In this document: piece after piece, positions 49,696-58,450 of the stretch
Position numbering within the stretch: the stretch's first letter is position 1
How the letters are laid out: every line of letters begins with the position of its first letter
Source of the DNA: Malassezia japonica
Taxonomy: Eukaryota; Basidiomycota; Malasseziomycetes; Malasseziales; Malasseziaceae
DNA length: 64,000 nt
Assembly: GCF_029542785.1 (NCBI RefSeq)
Contig: NC_083371.1
Span: 1-64,000, forward strand
Reading direction: 5' to 3'
Translations under genes and position numbers: made by a program
Notes under the pieces: generated by a model
Databases searched by the model: none
Seen by the model: the letters and a program-made list of their open reading frames with translations, nothing else
What the model was told of the DNA's origin: nothing

Positions 49696-51294
49696 TTAAA
49701 AGCGCACGGCCGGTGCCTTCTCCACCGACTCGAGTGGGGTCTTGTGGCCGACGAGCTGGCGGATATCCTTGATGCCGTAGCGGATCATGGTCGGGCGCTC
49801 GAGCGAGAGGCCCCAGCCGAGGACGTTGACGCCGTCGGGAATGCCCATCGGGCGGAGCATCTCTGGGCGGAACATGCCGCTGTTCCCGATCTCGACCCAC
49901 TTTTTGAGGCCCTCGTGGTAGGAAAAGATTTCCAGACTCGGCTCCGTGTAGGGGTTGTACGCGGGCTTGAAGCGCAGCTGCTTGACGCCCATCTTGGAGA
50001 AGAAGATCTGCATAAAGCCGATCAGGTCGCCGAGCGTAAGATTGTAGTCGGCGACCACGCCCTCGACCTGGTGGAACTCGGCGAGGTGCGTCGCGTCTGT
50101 CGCCTCGTTGCGGAACACGCGGTCGATCGAGAAGAGCTTCGCGGGCCGGAAGCCGTCGGGCTGGTTCGCGATCGCGTACAGCATCGCGGACGAGACGGCG
50201 GTCGTGTGCGTGCGGAGCACCAGCGACTCGGTCACGCTGCGGTCAAAGGGATAGCGGTATCCGATCGAGCCGTACGCGCCCTTTTCGTGCACCTCGGTGA
50301 CGCGCGCAAGGTAGTCCTCCGGGATCTCTTTCGCAGCAGGGGGATCGGCGACGAAAAAGGTGTCTTGAACGTCGCGGGCGGGGTGCTGCTGGGGGACAAA
50401 CAGCGAGTCAAAGCACCAGAAGGACGAATCAACAAAGCGGTTCGTCGGCATCTCGGAGAAGCCCATCTCGAAGAAGATGTTGCGGAACTCTTCGCGCACC
50501 TTGAGCAGAGGGTGCAGCGCGCCGCTCGGCGGCACGACGCCCTCCGCGTCAAAGTTGTACTTTTTGAACGCGGCCGTCTTCCACGCGCCGGACGCGAGCA
50601 TCTCCGCAGTGAGGTCCGTCTCGAGCTTTTGCACGGTCAGCGCAAACTGCGGCCCCTTTTCGATGGAGAAGTAGAGTAGCTTGCGGTTGCCCAGCATCTT
50701 GCGCTTCTTGAGCTCGGCGACCTTTTTCTCGTCCGACAGGCCGCCCGTCTTGGCGATCTCCACGAGCTCCGCCTTGGCATCGTCGGCCAGCGAAGAAAGA
50801 CCCTCGGCACGCGCAAACGTGCCGTCGGGCAGGCGGCGCGCCAGCTTGTTGCGGAACGCACGCGCCTGCGCCTGCTTGAACGTATCCGCACCGAGCGCTT
50901 CCTGCAGCTCGGCCTGTGCCTTGCCGACGCTCGCGTCCTCCGGAAGCAGGGAAAAGAGGCGGTACTCGGGCGAGCCGAGGCGCATGCACTCGCGCCCGTC
51001 GAGCGTCAGAAAGAGCGGCTGCTGCTCGATGCTCTTGAACTGAACCATCTCCTTGCTCTGCAGACTGAGCAGCACGCCCTGCAGCTGCAGCTGCCACTGC
51101 GCCGCGGCCTTGTGCGCGGCCTCCTCCTCGGCGAGGTCCTTCTTGTCCTGGTCGAGCGACGTGCTCTGCTCCACGCGTTTCAGCACCTCTTCCCGCGAAA
51201 AGGGCTGCACCGGAGAGAGCGCGCGAGAATCCGCAATCGCGCCGTTCGGCGCATCGTTCACGGCCGCCAGCAGCGCTTCGGCAGACAGCGACAT
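49696..51294 (-). CDS. FRS2: Cytosolic phenylalanyl-tRNA synthetase alpha subunit
   Basis: This 532-residue single-exon protein (ATG 51294, MSLSAEALL) charges tRNA-Phe as part of the cytosolic alpha2-beta2 enzyme. The N-terminal winged-helix region is followed by the class II catalytic core. Motif 2 is near FSIDRVFRNEATDATHLAEF and motif 3 near VLGWGLSLERPTMIRYGI, with the Phe-binding-pocket strand EPSLEIFSYHEGLKKWVEIG between them. Length agrees with eukaryotic alpha subunits (about 500 residues). Its start is 39 bp from that of PRP4 on the other strand. Confidence 0.96.
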   Translation of the reverse strand: MSLSAEALLAAVNDAPNGAIADSRALSPVQPFSREEVLKRVEQSTSLDQDKKDLAEEEAAHKAAAQWQLQLQGVLLSLQSKEMVQFKSIEQQPLFLTLDGRECMRLGSPEYRLFSLLPEDASVGKAQAELQEALGADTFKQAQARAFRNKLARRLPDGTFARAEGLSSLADDAKAELVEIAKTGGLSDEKKVAELKKRKMLGNRKLLYFSIEKGPQFALTVQKLETDLTAEMLASGAWKTAAFKKYNFDAEGVVPPSGALHPLLKVREEFRNIFFEMGFSEMPTNRFVDSSFWCFDSLFVPQQHPARDVQDTFFVADPPAAKEIPEDYLARVTEVHEKGAYGSIGYRYPFDRSVTESLVLRTHTTAVSSAMLYAIANQPDGFRPAKLFSIDRVFRNEATDATHLAEFHQVEGVVADYNLTLGDLIGFMQIFFSKMGVKQLRFKPAYNPYTEPSLEIFSYHEGLKKWVEIGNSGMFRPEMLRPMGIPDGVNVLGWGLSLERPTMIRYGIKDIRQLVGHKTPLESVEKAPAVRF

Positions 51295-51333
51295 GGTCGG
51301 AAAACAAGCCACGTGCCTTTAGTGGAGGCTGCG
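51295..51333. promoter_or_regulatory. 39-bp shared divergent start region FRS2/PRP4
   Basis: Only 39 bases separate the two ATGs, too few for two independent promoters and 5' UTRs. Transcription start sites may lie here or inside the opposing reading frame. Confidence 0.6.
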
Positions 51334-52844
51334 ATGGCCGAGGCGGGGATCGCGTACGAGGACCTGGGTAGGTCGTGCTTCTGACGCAGGCGATGCGCGG
51401 TATGCGCCCCGAAATGAAGGCGATGTGGCGACGAATGCGATGCTGGACCAGCGCAAGTCCGCGCGGCGCGTCGCCGTGCCGACCGACGACCGCGACGTGC
51501 GCCTGCGCCTGCGCGAGTACGGCGAGCCGATGACGCTCTTTGCCGAGCGCGAGCCGGATCGCCGTGCGCGTCTGCTGCAGGTGATTATGGAGAATGGCGG
51601 GCAGCCTGCGAAAGGCGCCATCGTGGAGGAAAGCGACTCGGACGAGGAGGAAGAGTTTTACACCGAGGGATCTGCCGAGCTCCTCGACGCGCGCCGCCGC
51701 ATCGCCGAGTACTCTCTGTCGCGCGCCAAGGAGAGGGTCGCACGGCAGCGCCAAGAGGCGACCGTGCCGCTTGCCGATGTCGCGGCCGTGCGCAAGGCGG
51801 TGCTCGAGCCGCTGAAGCACTACACGAGCCTCGGCTCGCAGATCGGCGGCGAGCGCCCGATTTCTGCGGTGCGCTTCGCGCCAAACGCCCAGCTGCTGGC
51901 CACCGGGAGCTGGTCGGGCAAGGCGGCGGTGTGGGACGTGCCGAGCGCGACGCAGCGGCAGCTCTTTGCGGCGCACGAGGACCGCGTAACGGGCCTTGCA
52001 TGGCACCCGCAGGCGACGCTGACCCAGTCGGCCTCCGCGGTGAACTTGGCGACGGGCGGCGGCGACAATGACGTGTGCCTCTGGTCGCTCGAGAGGTACG
52101 TAGAGAGGCTGACACAGCGACCGAGCCTTGCGCCGCATGAAAGGACACGAGGCGCGAGTGTGCCGCGTCGCGTTCCACCCGATGGGCGACTATGTCGCCA
52201 GTGCGTCCTTTGACGGGACGTGGCGCCTGTGGGACGTGGAGCGCGGCGCCGAGCTGCTCCTCCAGGAGGGCCACTCGAAAGAGGTGTACGGCATCGACTT
52301 CCAGTGCGACGGCGCGCTCGTCGCTTCCGGCGGCCTAGATGCGATCGGGCGCGTGTGGGATACACGCACGGGGCGTACGGCGATGGTACTCGATGGCCAT
52401 GCGCGCGAGATCCTCTCGCTGGCCTTTGCGCCGAACGGCTACCAGGTTGCGACCGCGTCCGGCGACGATACCGTGCGGATCTGGGACCTGCGCAAGCTCA
52501 GCAGCGTATATACCATCCCTGCGCACCGCTCGTCGGTCGCCGACGTGCGCTTCTACCAGGCGGCAGACGAGGCTCTCCCGGTGCCCCGGCCGTGGGCGGC
52601 GATGGATGAGGACGCGGATGTGCGTGCTGCGCCGCCGCCGCCGCGCATCCCCCGCTCGGGCATGTACATGGCGACCGCCGGCTACGACGGCCTGGTCAAG
52701 CTGTGGAGCGCCGACGACTGGCAGCTCGTCGCCTCGCTCAGCGGCGATTCCGGCAAGGTGATGAGCGTCGACATCAGCTCCGACGGGCAGTACCTCGCGA
52801 GCGGCGAGTGGGCGCGCACTTTTAAACTGTGGGGCCAACTGTAG
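51334..52844 (+). CDS. PRP4: U4/U6 snRNP WD40 protein Prp4
   Basis: Exons 51334-51367, 51390-52095 and 52118-52844 with two 22-nt introns give 488 residues. It is a spliceosomal U4/U6.U5 tri-snRNP component in the nucleus. The N-terminal SFM domain of Prp4/Prp18 type is seen as [16 protein letters not shown]. About seven WD40 repeats follow (for example [27 protein letters not shown]). A Pro/Ala-rich insertion separates the last repeats (near 52560-52670). Splicing gives [13 protein letters not shown] and [14 protein letters not shown] across the junctions. It converges on RLP24 with 14 bp between stops. Confidence 0.93.
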
Positions 52845-52858
52845 AAATACTATACAAG

Positions 52859-53395
52859 CTACTCGTCCATGCCCATGGACATGCCGTCGTCGTTGCGCAC
52901 CAGCGCGCTCTTGCGCGCCGGCACCTTGACCTTGGCGCGCTTTGCGCTCTCCGCATCGCGCGTGGCCTGGACGGCGCGGCGCAGGTGCTGGTTGCGGTGC
53001 ACCGCCAGGCGGTCGACCTGCTTGGCCTTGGCCTTGACGCTGCCGCCCGCGGCGTTCGCCAGGCGGGCGCGGTAGAAGGCACGCTCGCGGCGGGCCTTGA
53101 TCTCCTGGATGCGCTGCATCGCATTGAGCGTGGTGGCCACGAGCTCGCGGTCGTAGCGCACAGGGATGTTGCGGCGCTTCTCGAACTCGAGCGTCGTGTC
53201 GACGGTCATCTCCTTGCCGTGTGCCTTGCGGAAGGCCTTGGTCCAGCGCACCTTGCGCGGGTTGCGCTTCATCTTGAAGTTCTTATGGCACTTGCTCTTG
53301 CAAAAGCGGAACACCTTGGCATCGTTGCGCACGAACGTAATGCCCCGGCCGGGGTACGACGGCGCCGAGCAGAAGAAGCAGTGCTCCACCCTCAT
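52859..53395 (-). CDS. RLP24: Ribosome biogenesis protein Rlp24 (L24e family)
   Basis: This 178-residue intronless protein starts [18 protein letters not shown]. The L24e-type zinc finger uses Cys6, Cys9, Cys32 and Cys36 ([12 protein letters not shown]). The block [20 protein letters not shown] is diagnostic of Rlp24 over ribosomal eL24. The basic C-terminus is the region that in yeast recruits the AAA ATPase Afg2/Drg1 to release Rlp24 from cytoplasmic pre-60S particles. A run of A lies upstream in the 66-bp divergent spacer shared with the glutaredoxin gene. Confidence 0.95.
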   Translation of the reverse strand: MRVEHCFFCSAPSYPGRGITFVRNDAKVFRFCKSKCHKNFKMKRNPRKVRWTKAFRKAHGKEMTVDTTLEFEKRRNIPVRYDRELVATTLNAMQRIQEIKARRERAFYRARLANAAGGSVKAKAKQVDRLAVHRNQHLRRAVQATRDAESAKRAKVKVPARKSALVRNDDGMSMGMDE

Positions 53396-53461
53396 CCTGG
53401 AGCGAAGCAAACGCCACGCCAAAAAAAAAAGGGCTATCCGTGCGCTCGGCCGAACTCCACC

Positions 53462-54330
53462 ATGCACGACACACGGCTCGACCTGGGCGTGCTGCCGGGC
53501 GGCGCGCGGAAGAGCGAGCGGGGCCATGCATATGTTCCGGTGCAGTGGCTGCGCCGCCGCAAGTTTCTGATCGGCGGCGTGTTCCTCATTGCGGTGGTGC
53601 TCACGTACCTGAACGCATTTGGGCACGTCCAGCGCATGCAACCGTGGGCGAAGCCGACGGTCGACGCCGAGATCGCGCACCTCTTGCGCACGGTGCCCGG
53701 CGCGCTGCCCGGGCGCGAGACGAGCGCACAGAGCGACCCGCTGGCGGACGACGGGCACCACGGCGCGGCGTACCCCTCGCGCTCGGACCTGACGCTCGTT
53801 CTCCTTACACAGCTCCAGGAGCCCCACTTTCAGCCACACGACTCGGTGTGGGCGACGTGGAAGGAGTGGCTGCAGGAAGGCACCGAGGTGCCGAGCGACA
53901 TGCACATCCAGTTCCTCACCGAGCTCAAGCGCATGGACAATGGCACGGCGGATGCGCGCCTCGTACGTTTTGCTTCTCACACAGTACCTCGAGCACCCGC
54001 TGCACTGGGCGGAAAAGCACCGTGCCCGCACGCCATTCACCGTCTTTTCCAAGTCGTACTGCCCGTACTCGAAGCGCGCCAAGGCGCTGCTCGACTCGTA
54101 CGGCGCCAAGTACGACAGGTACGAGGTGGATCTCGCACGTACGTTGCGTTACTCACGCAGACCACAGCGACTTTTTCGCATCGCTGCTGTGGGACCTCAC
54201 GGGGCACCGCACGTATCCCAAGGTGCTCGAAGGCGCACGCCTCCTCGGCGGCTACGACTCCTTGGAGCACCTGCACGAGGGGGGGCTGCTCCACGGCATT
54301 CTCAACGGCGCCGGTGTCCTCCCGTCATAG
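53462..54330 (+). CDS. Membrane-anchored monothiol glutaredoxin, Grx6/Grx7-like
   Basis: Exons 53462-53962, 53985-54138 and 54161-54330 with two 22-nt introns give 274 residues. One N-terminal TM segment ([19 protein letters not shown], about 36-54) makes a type II anchor. A luminal linker follows, then a glutaredoxin domain starting [18 protein letters not shown]. The active site is CPYS with Cys193, as in yeast Grx7 of the early secretory pathway; the usual second cysteine is Ser. Later conserved blocks are RTYPKVLEG (cis-Pro replacing the TVP motif by TYP) and [12 protein letters not shown] (glutathione site). It probably controls thiol redox in the ER/Golgi. Confidence 0.88.
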
Positions 54331-54337
54331 CTATATA

Positions 54338-54732
54338 CTACTTCTTCTTGCCCTTTTTCTTGTTCTTGCTCTTGCCGCCGCCCTGCTTCGGCGCAGCGTC
54401 GGCCGGCGCGGCCGGCGCGGGGGGCGCCGCCGGCTCCTCGCGCTTTTGGGGTGCGGGCGCAACGCCCGACATCTTTTCAAACAGCTCGCGCTGGAACTCG
54501 TCAAGACGGTTCAGGATAATCGCCGACTTGGCACGGTACTTGAGCGTCTGGGTGAGATCGGCGACGTACCACATGGTCGTCCGTGAGCTTGAGCACGAGC
54601 ATCTGCGTGCTTGGCCGCGCCTTGACGACGAGACGCGCCTGAGTTAGTAGCAGTACGTACCCGCTCCGGCGCTTTGGCATAGAGCGCGAGCGCGTCCTGT
54701 TTAAACTCGCCCCAGTGCTTCCGATACACCAT
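54338..54732 (-). CDS. SRP9: Signal recognition particle 9 kDa-type subunit
   Basis: Exons 54661-54732, 54570-54638 and 54338-54547 with two 22-nt phase-0 introns give 116 residues. The SRP9 fold is read across the splices: MVYRKHWGEFKQDALALYAK, PER|ARLVVKARPST, LKLTDDHV|TLKYRAKSAI. SRP9 binds the Alu domain of SRP RNA with SRP14 and slows translation during ER targeting. The C-terminal Ala/Pro-rich tail ending in a Lys cluster (KSKNKKKGKKK) is longer than in animals. It converges on the glutaredoxin gene with 7 bp between stops. Confidence 0.9.
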
Positions 54733-54781
54733 CGGAAGAAGAGGTTGCTTAGTAAGCCGTCGGCGCTTGCGTCCTCTGACG

Positions 54782-55999
54782 ATGGCCGACGTCGAGGTAG
54801 GTGGATTGGCTAACGCAGGCATTTGCAGCGCTGCTGCACGAGACCATTGCACAGAACAAGTTGTCTGGCTCGCGTGTCAAGGCAGTGACCGAAAGCGCGA
54901 CGAATGCACTGGCTGTACGTTTTTTTTTTCCTCACGCAGGATCCCGCGGGCGTCGCCAAGGCCATGCTCCGCGCGCACATGCGCTCGGCGCCAAAGACGA
55001 AGTTAATCTCTCTGTACATCTTTGATGCGGTCGCAAGGCATGCGCAGGAAATTGCACGCCGCAACGGCGCGGGGTTCTCGGCGCGCAACCGCACCGCCGA
55101 TCAGCTCGCGGCAGACGCGAGCGCGTTTTTGCGTGCTGCGCAGGAGCCCGCCGCGGAAGTAGGCATTGACTGCCTGCGCCATGCGCCGCCGGAGCAGCGC
55201 GAAAAGGTCTTGAAAGTGATTGATATTTGGGGTCGCGCCAATACGTTTTCGTCGAAAATCCTGCAGCGCATCCACGACTACGCCGATCGCGAGGGGCAGG
55301 GCAGCAAGTCGCCTCAGGTAGAACCGCTCGGCCCGCCGGGTCTCCCGGCGAATGTGCTTGCCATGCTCGGCGGCGCTGGGGCTGCACCGGCGGCCGGCGG
55401 CGCGGCTCCGGCGAGCGCAGCGGCGCCTGCAGCGCCTGCCGCCGCGTCCGTGTCCCCTGTGGCCCCAGCGGCCCCGGCGGGGCCTGCGGCAGCCGCGCAG
55501 CGCTCCGCGCGTGGTCCTCCCCCGGGCGGGTGGCCGCCGGGCGGTGGCAGCGCGCAGTCGCGTGGGCCGCCGCCGGGCGGATGGCCGCCGGGCGGCGGCA
55601 GCGCGCAGTCGCGGTCTGCGCCCGTGCAAGAGAAGCCCGTCACCGAGGACCTGCGTGCGTTTGACCAGTCCAAGTTTGATCCTACGAGGCCCGACGACTG
55701 GGCGCGTCTGTCGAAGCTATGGGAGAATACGTACAAGTACGAGCCGACGGGCCCCGAACTGATGATGGCGCTGAGTACGTATTACTACTAATCCAGTGTC
55801 TGGCATGCTCTCGAAAGAGTCCGACGCGCGGTGGGCCGGCATGCCGTCGATGGGCATGCCGTCGATGGGCATGATGCCCATGATGCCCGGCATGCCGGGC
55901 ATGGCGACGCCTGGCATGCCGGTGCCCGGTGCGACGAGCCCCCCGCATGGCGCACGCTCCCCCCCTGCGACAGGCGACCCCCGCCGCGGCCGCAGCTAG
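54782..55999 (+). CDS. CID (RNA polymerase II CTD-interacting domain) protein
   Basis: Exons 54782-54796, 54819-54914, 54940-55774 and 55797-55999 (introns 22, 25 and 22 nt) give 382 residues. The N-terminal CID of about 130 residues reads MADVE|AFAALLHETIAQNKLSG, then TKLISLYIFDAVARHAQEIA and KVLKVIDIWGRANTFSSKI. Such domains bind phosphorylated CTD in termination and mRNA processing factors (Nrd1, Seb1, Rtt103, SCAF types). No RRM is seen. The rest is Ala/Pro/Gly-rich with two 17-residue GPPPGGWPPGGGSAQS-type repeats, and ends in a Met/Pro/Gly-rich tail. The last intron is needed to avoid a stop after STYYY. Confidence 0.85.
55510..55611 (+). repeat. Two 51-nt in-frame repeats in the CID gene
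   Basis: Adjacent copies (55510-55560 and 55561-55611) encode RGPPPGGWPPGGGSAQS twice, with a few third-base differences. This is a proline/glycine low-complexity linker, not an insertion element. Confidence 0.85.
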
Positions 56000-56142
56000 C
56001 GGCTCGCCTCGTAGATACCCAATCCCCACGCGTAGCTGCATTCCTTGCATTCCGCCGCGGGCGGTGCGACACGTGACCAACGCGTCGCGCGGTGTGGAGG
56101 TTCCCCACTCGCTCTCGAGAGCGGCGTGCGCCGAGGCGGAGC

Positions 56143-58419
56143 ATGGTGTCGCCCGTGCCTACACGGTCGCGGAGCCATACGACGGCGCCGCGGCCGCGAT
56201 CGAGCTACATGCTGCTGTCGAACCTTGACCGGCGTACGTCGCTGTGTGCCGAGGACATGGGCCGCGTGCTGGCATGGCCCGACGCCGGAACCAACAGCGG
56301 GCGGGCACCGCCCCCCCGCAGCCAAGATACCCAGGTGCGGATGGACACACGGCGGCGCGTCGCGCTCGAGCTGTACGAGTCCGAGAAGACGTATGTACAA
56401 GGCCTCGCGACGATCGACCGCCTGTACTATGCGCCGCTCTACGATTGCATGGGACGCGACGATGCGATTGTGCCACGAAGCACGCTGAACCGCATCTTTT
56501 CCAACTTTGTTGATATCCTGCAGCTGAGCCGCGAGCTGCTCTTTCGCCTTGAAGAGCGCCTCGGTGACCCCCTTGCTGCGATGGGCACGTCGGCGCCGCA
56601 GGTCGCAGTCGCCGAATGGGATCCGTGGTCGGACGTGTTGGGCGACTTGCTCGTGCCGATCGCGCCCTTCTTCAAGATGTACACGCTGTTTATGAAGAAC
56701 TTTGCGAGCGCCATGCAGGCGCTCGACGAGGAGCGCCGCAGCAACGACGCGTTTGATGCGTTCCTGAAGCGCGCCGAGGCGGCCGCATGCCGCGCCGGCG
56801 GCGGCGCCGAGCTCGGCCTGCAGGCGCAGATGCTCACGCTCGTGCAGCGCGTGCCGCGCTACCGCCTCCTGCTCCAGGAGCTGCTACGCAACACGCCGCC
56901 GTGGCACCCCGACCACGAGCCGCTACGCGAAACATTTCGTGTGGTGGACCACACGGCGCTGTTTATCAACGAGCATGTGCGCCAGCAGGAGCTCACGCTG
57001 ATTGCGCTTGCGCTGCAGCGTATGCTCGTCGGCCTCGACGAGGCGCTGGTCGTGCCGGGCCGCCGCCTCCTGCGCCACGGCACGCTGCTCAAGACGCGGC
57101 GCAAGAATATCCAGCCTAGGCAGGTGTATCTCTTTTCCGACTGCATCCTGCTCGCGAGCGCGAGTGTGCTGGGCGACGCGCCGCCGGCGGCCCGGGACGA
57201 TGCGCCGCGCGAGGAAATCGACTGGACAACCGCGCCGCTGTCGCTCCTCGGCGGCCCGTCGCTGTACCTCACGCACAAGCTGCCGCTCGCCGACTGCACG
57301 GTCGTCGGCTACGACGAGGCGGCCGCGCCGCCGACCGGCCTGCCTATCTCGACGAGCATGCCGGACCTTTCGGCGAGCGTCGGGCGCGCGCCGCTCCCGC
57401 TGCGGCACCGCTTTGACGTGCACTCGCCGCAGTGCTCGTTCTCTTTGTACGCCGCGACGTCCAGTGCCAAGAGCATGTGGATTGCCGCGATCCGCGAGGC
57501 GCAGGAGGAGCACATTGCCGCCATGCGCTCGCTCAAAAAGAGCGAGTCGCCGCCGGCGAACCGCCACTCGTCGTGCTCGTCGGGGAGCTCGGCGGCAAGC
57601 TCTGAGCCCGCGCTGAGCGTGAGCGGCTCGCCGCCGCACTCGCCCATGTCCCGCACGGCGCACGGCGTGGCGGCGCTCCTGTCGCCCCGCCGCGAGCGCG
57701 CTCTCCCTGCCTTGGAGCACTACCATGCTCCGGTATGGGTCCCGGATAGCTTCTCGGTGCGCTGCGCGCGCTGCGTCGAGCCGTTTACGCTGTGGCGCCG
57801 CAAGCACCACTGCCGCCTCTGTGGCCAGGTGTTCTGCGCCGCATGCTCTTCCTGCTACGTCCTCCTGCCGCCGGCCGTGAGCGGCGCTCCGGATACAAAA
57901 GCGCGGGCGTGCATGGCGTGCTACGCCTCGACGTTCCGCGCACAGCGCGCGCCGGCCACGCCACAGACACCCAAGCTGGAGTGCTCGCCGGCACTGCCGA
58001 CCACGCCGACCGCGCGGCGGCCGTCGAGCCATGCGCTGCGCCCGGTGCTGCACGCGCTCACGCCGACGATGCCGCCGCCCGCGCTACCTGCCCCACGCAC
58101 GGAGCCCAAGACACCCAAGGCACGGCCGAAACATGCACGACGCTGGTCGATCGTGTCTGTGCCGCTCGCCGACCAAACGGAGCACACGCCTCCCTTCCAT
58201 GTCCATGCATCCACCTCTGGCACGCTCACGCTCGAGCTGCAAGAGCAACCGCCTACGACACCCACGCCGCGGTCCGCACCGACGATGCCAAGCCCTGTGG
58301 CACTCGGCGCACCGCTACTTCCTTGTACGACCCATCAAAACTCGCCCGTCTCTAGTTCGCATGCCGCACAGTGGCTCCAGTCGATGCTCAGCCCACCGAC
58401 CCCGCTCCGTGCTCCGTAG
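56143..58419 (+). CDS. RhoGEF with PH and FYVE domains (FGD-like)
   Basis: The open frame extends upstream, but the first ATG is 56143, giving 758 residues. The DH domain (about 70-280) starts RRVALELYESEKTYVQGL and includes LTLVQRVPRYRLLLQELLRN, the conserved CR3 helix. The PH domain (about 300-460) has RRLLRHGTLLKT and FSLYAATSSAKSMW. A FYVE zinc finger (about 540-605) contains CARCVEPFTLWRRKHHCR and CGQVFCAAC, with the PI3P-binding basic patch. The tail is Pro/Thr/Ser-rich. By family it activates Rho/Cdc42 GTPases at PI3P- or phosphoinositide-bearing membranes, in polarity or endocytosis. It lies 31 bp upstream of the next gene. Confidence 0.9.
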   Translation: MVSPVPTRSRSHTTAPRPRSSYMLLSNLDRRTSLCAEDMGRVLAWPDAGTNSGRAPPPRSQDTQVRMDTRRRVALELYESEKTYVQGLATIDRLYYAPLYDCMGRDDAIVPRSTLNRIFSNFVDILQLSRELLFRLEERLGDPLAAMGTSAPQVAVAEWDPWSDVLGDLLVPIAPFFKMYTLFMKNFASAMQALDEERRSNDAFDAFLKRAEAAACRAGGGAELGLQAQMLTLVQRVPRYRLLLQELLRNTPPWHPDHEPLRETFRVVDHTALFINEHVRQQELTLIALALQRMLVGLDEALVVPGRRLLRHGTLLKTRRKNIQPRQVYLFSDCILLASASVLGDAPPAARDDAPREEIDWTTAPLSLLGGPSLYLTHKLPLADCTVVGYDEAAAPPTGLPISTSMPDLSASVGRAPLPLRHRFDVHSPQCSFSLYAATSSAKSMWIAAIREAQEEHIAAMRSLKKSESPPANRHSSCSSGSSAASSEPALSVSGSPPHSPMSRTAHGVAALLSPRRERALPALEHYHAPVWVPDSFSVRCARCVEPFTLWRRKHHCRLCGQVFCAACSSCYVLLPPAVSGAPDTKARACMACYASTFRAQRAPATPQTPKLECSPALPTTPTARRPSSHALRPVLHALTPTMPPPALPAPRTEPKTPKARPKHARRWSIVSVPLADQTEHTPPFHVHASTSGTLTLELQEQPPTTPTPRSAPTMPSPVALGAPLLPCTTHQNSPVSSSHAAQWLQSMLSPPTPLRAP

Positions 58420-58450
58420 ATGTGGAGGTTACGTTTCTTGGCTCGACGCG

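Noticed and set aside
48601..50679. 692-codon plus-strand frame across OCT1 and FRS2
   Set aside because: It spans two well-supported genes on the other strand and has no recognisable domain.
47033..54660. 22-nt segments as in-frame coding insertions or sequencing errors
   Set aside because: They recur with the same donor, branch and AG pattern in independent genes, and each joins a conserved protein block.
56092..56142. RhoGEF start upstream of 56143
   Set aside because: The frame opens with GTG and no ATG occurs before 56143.
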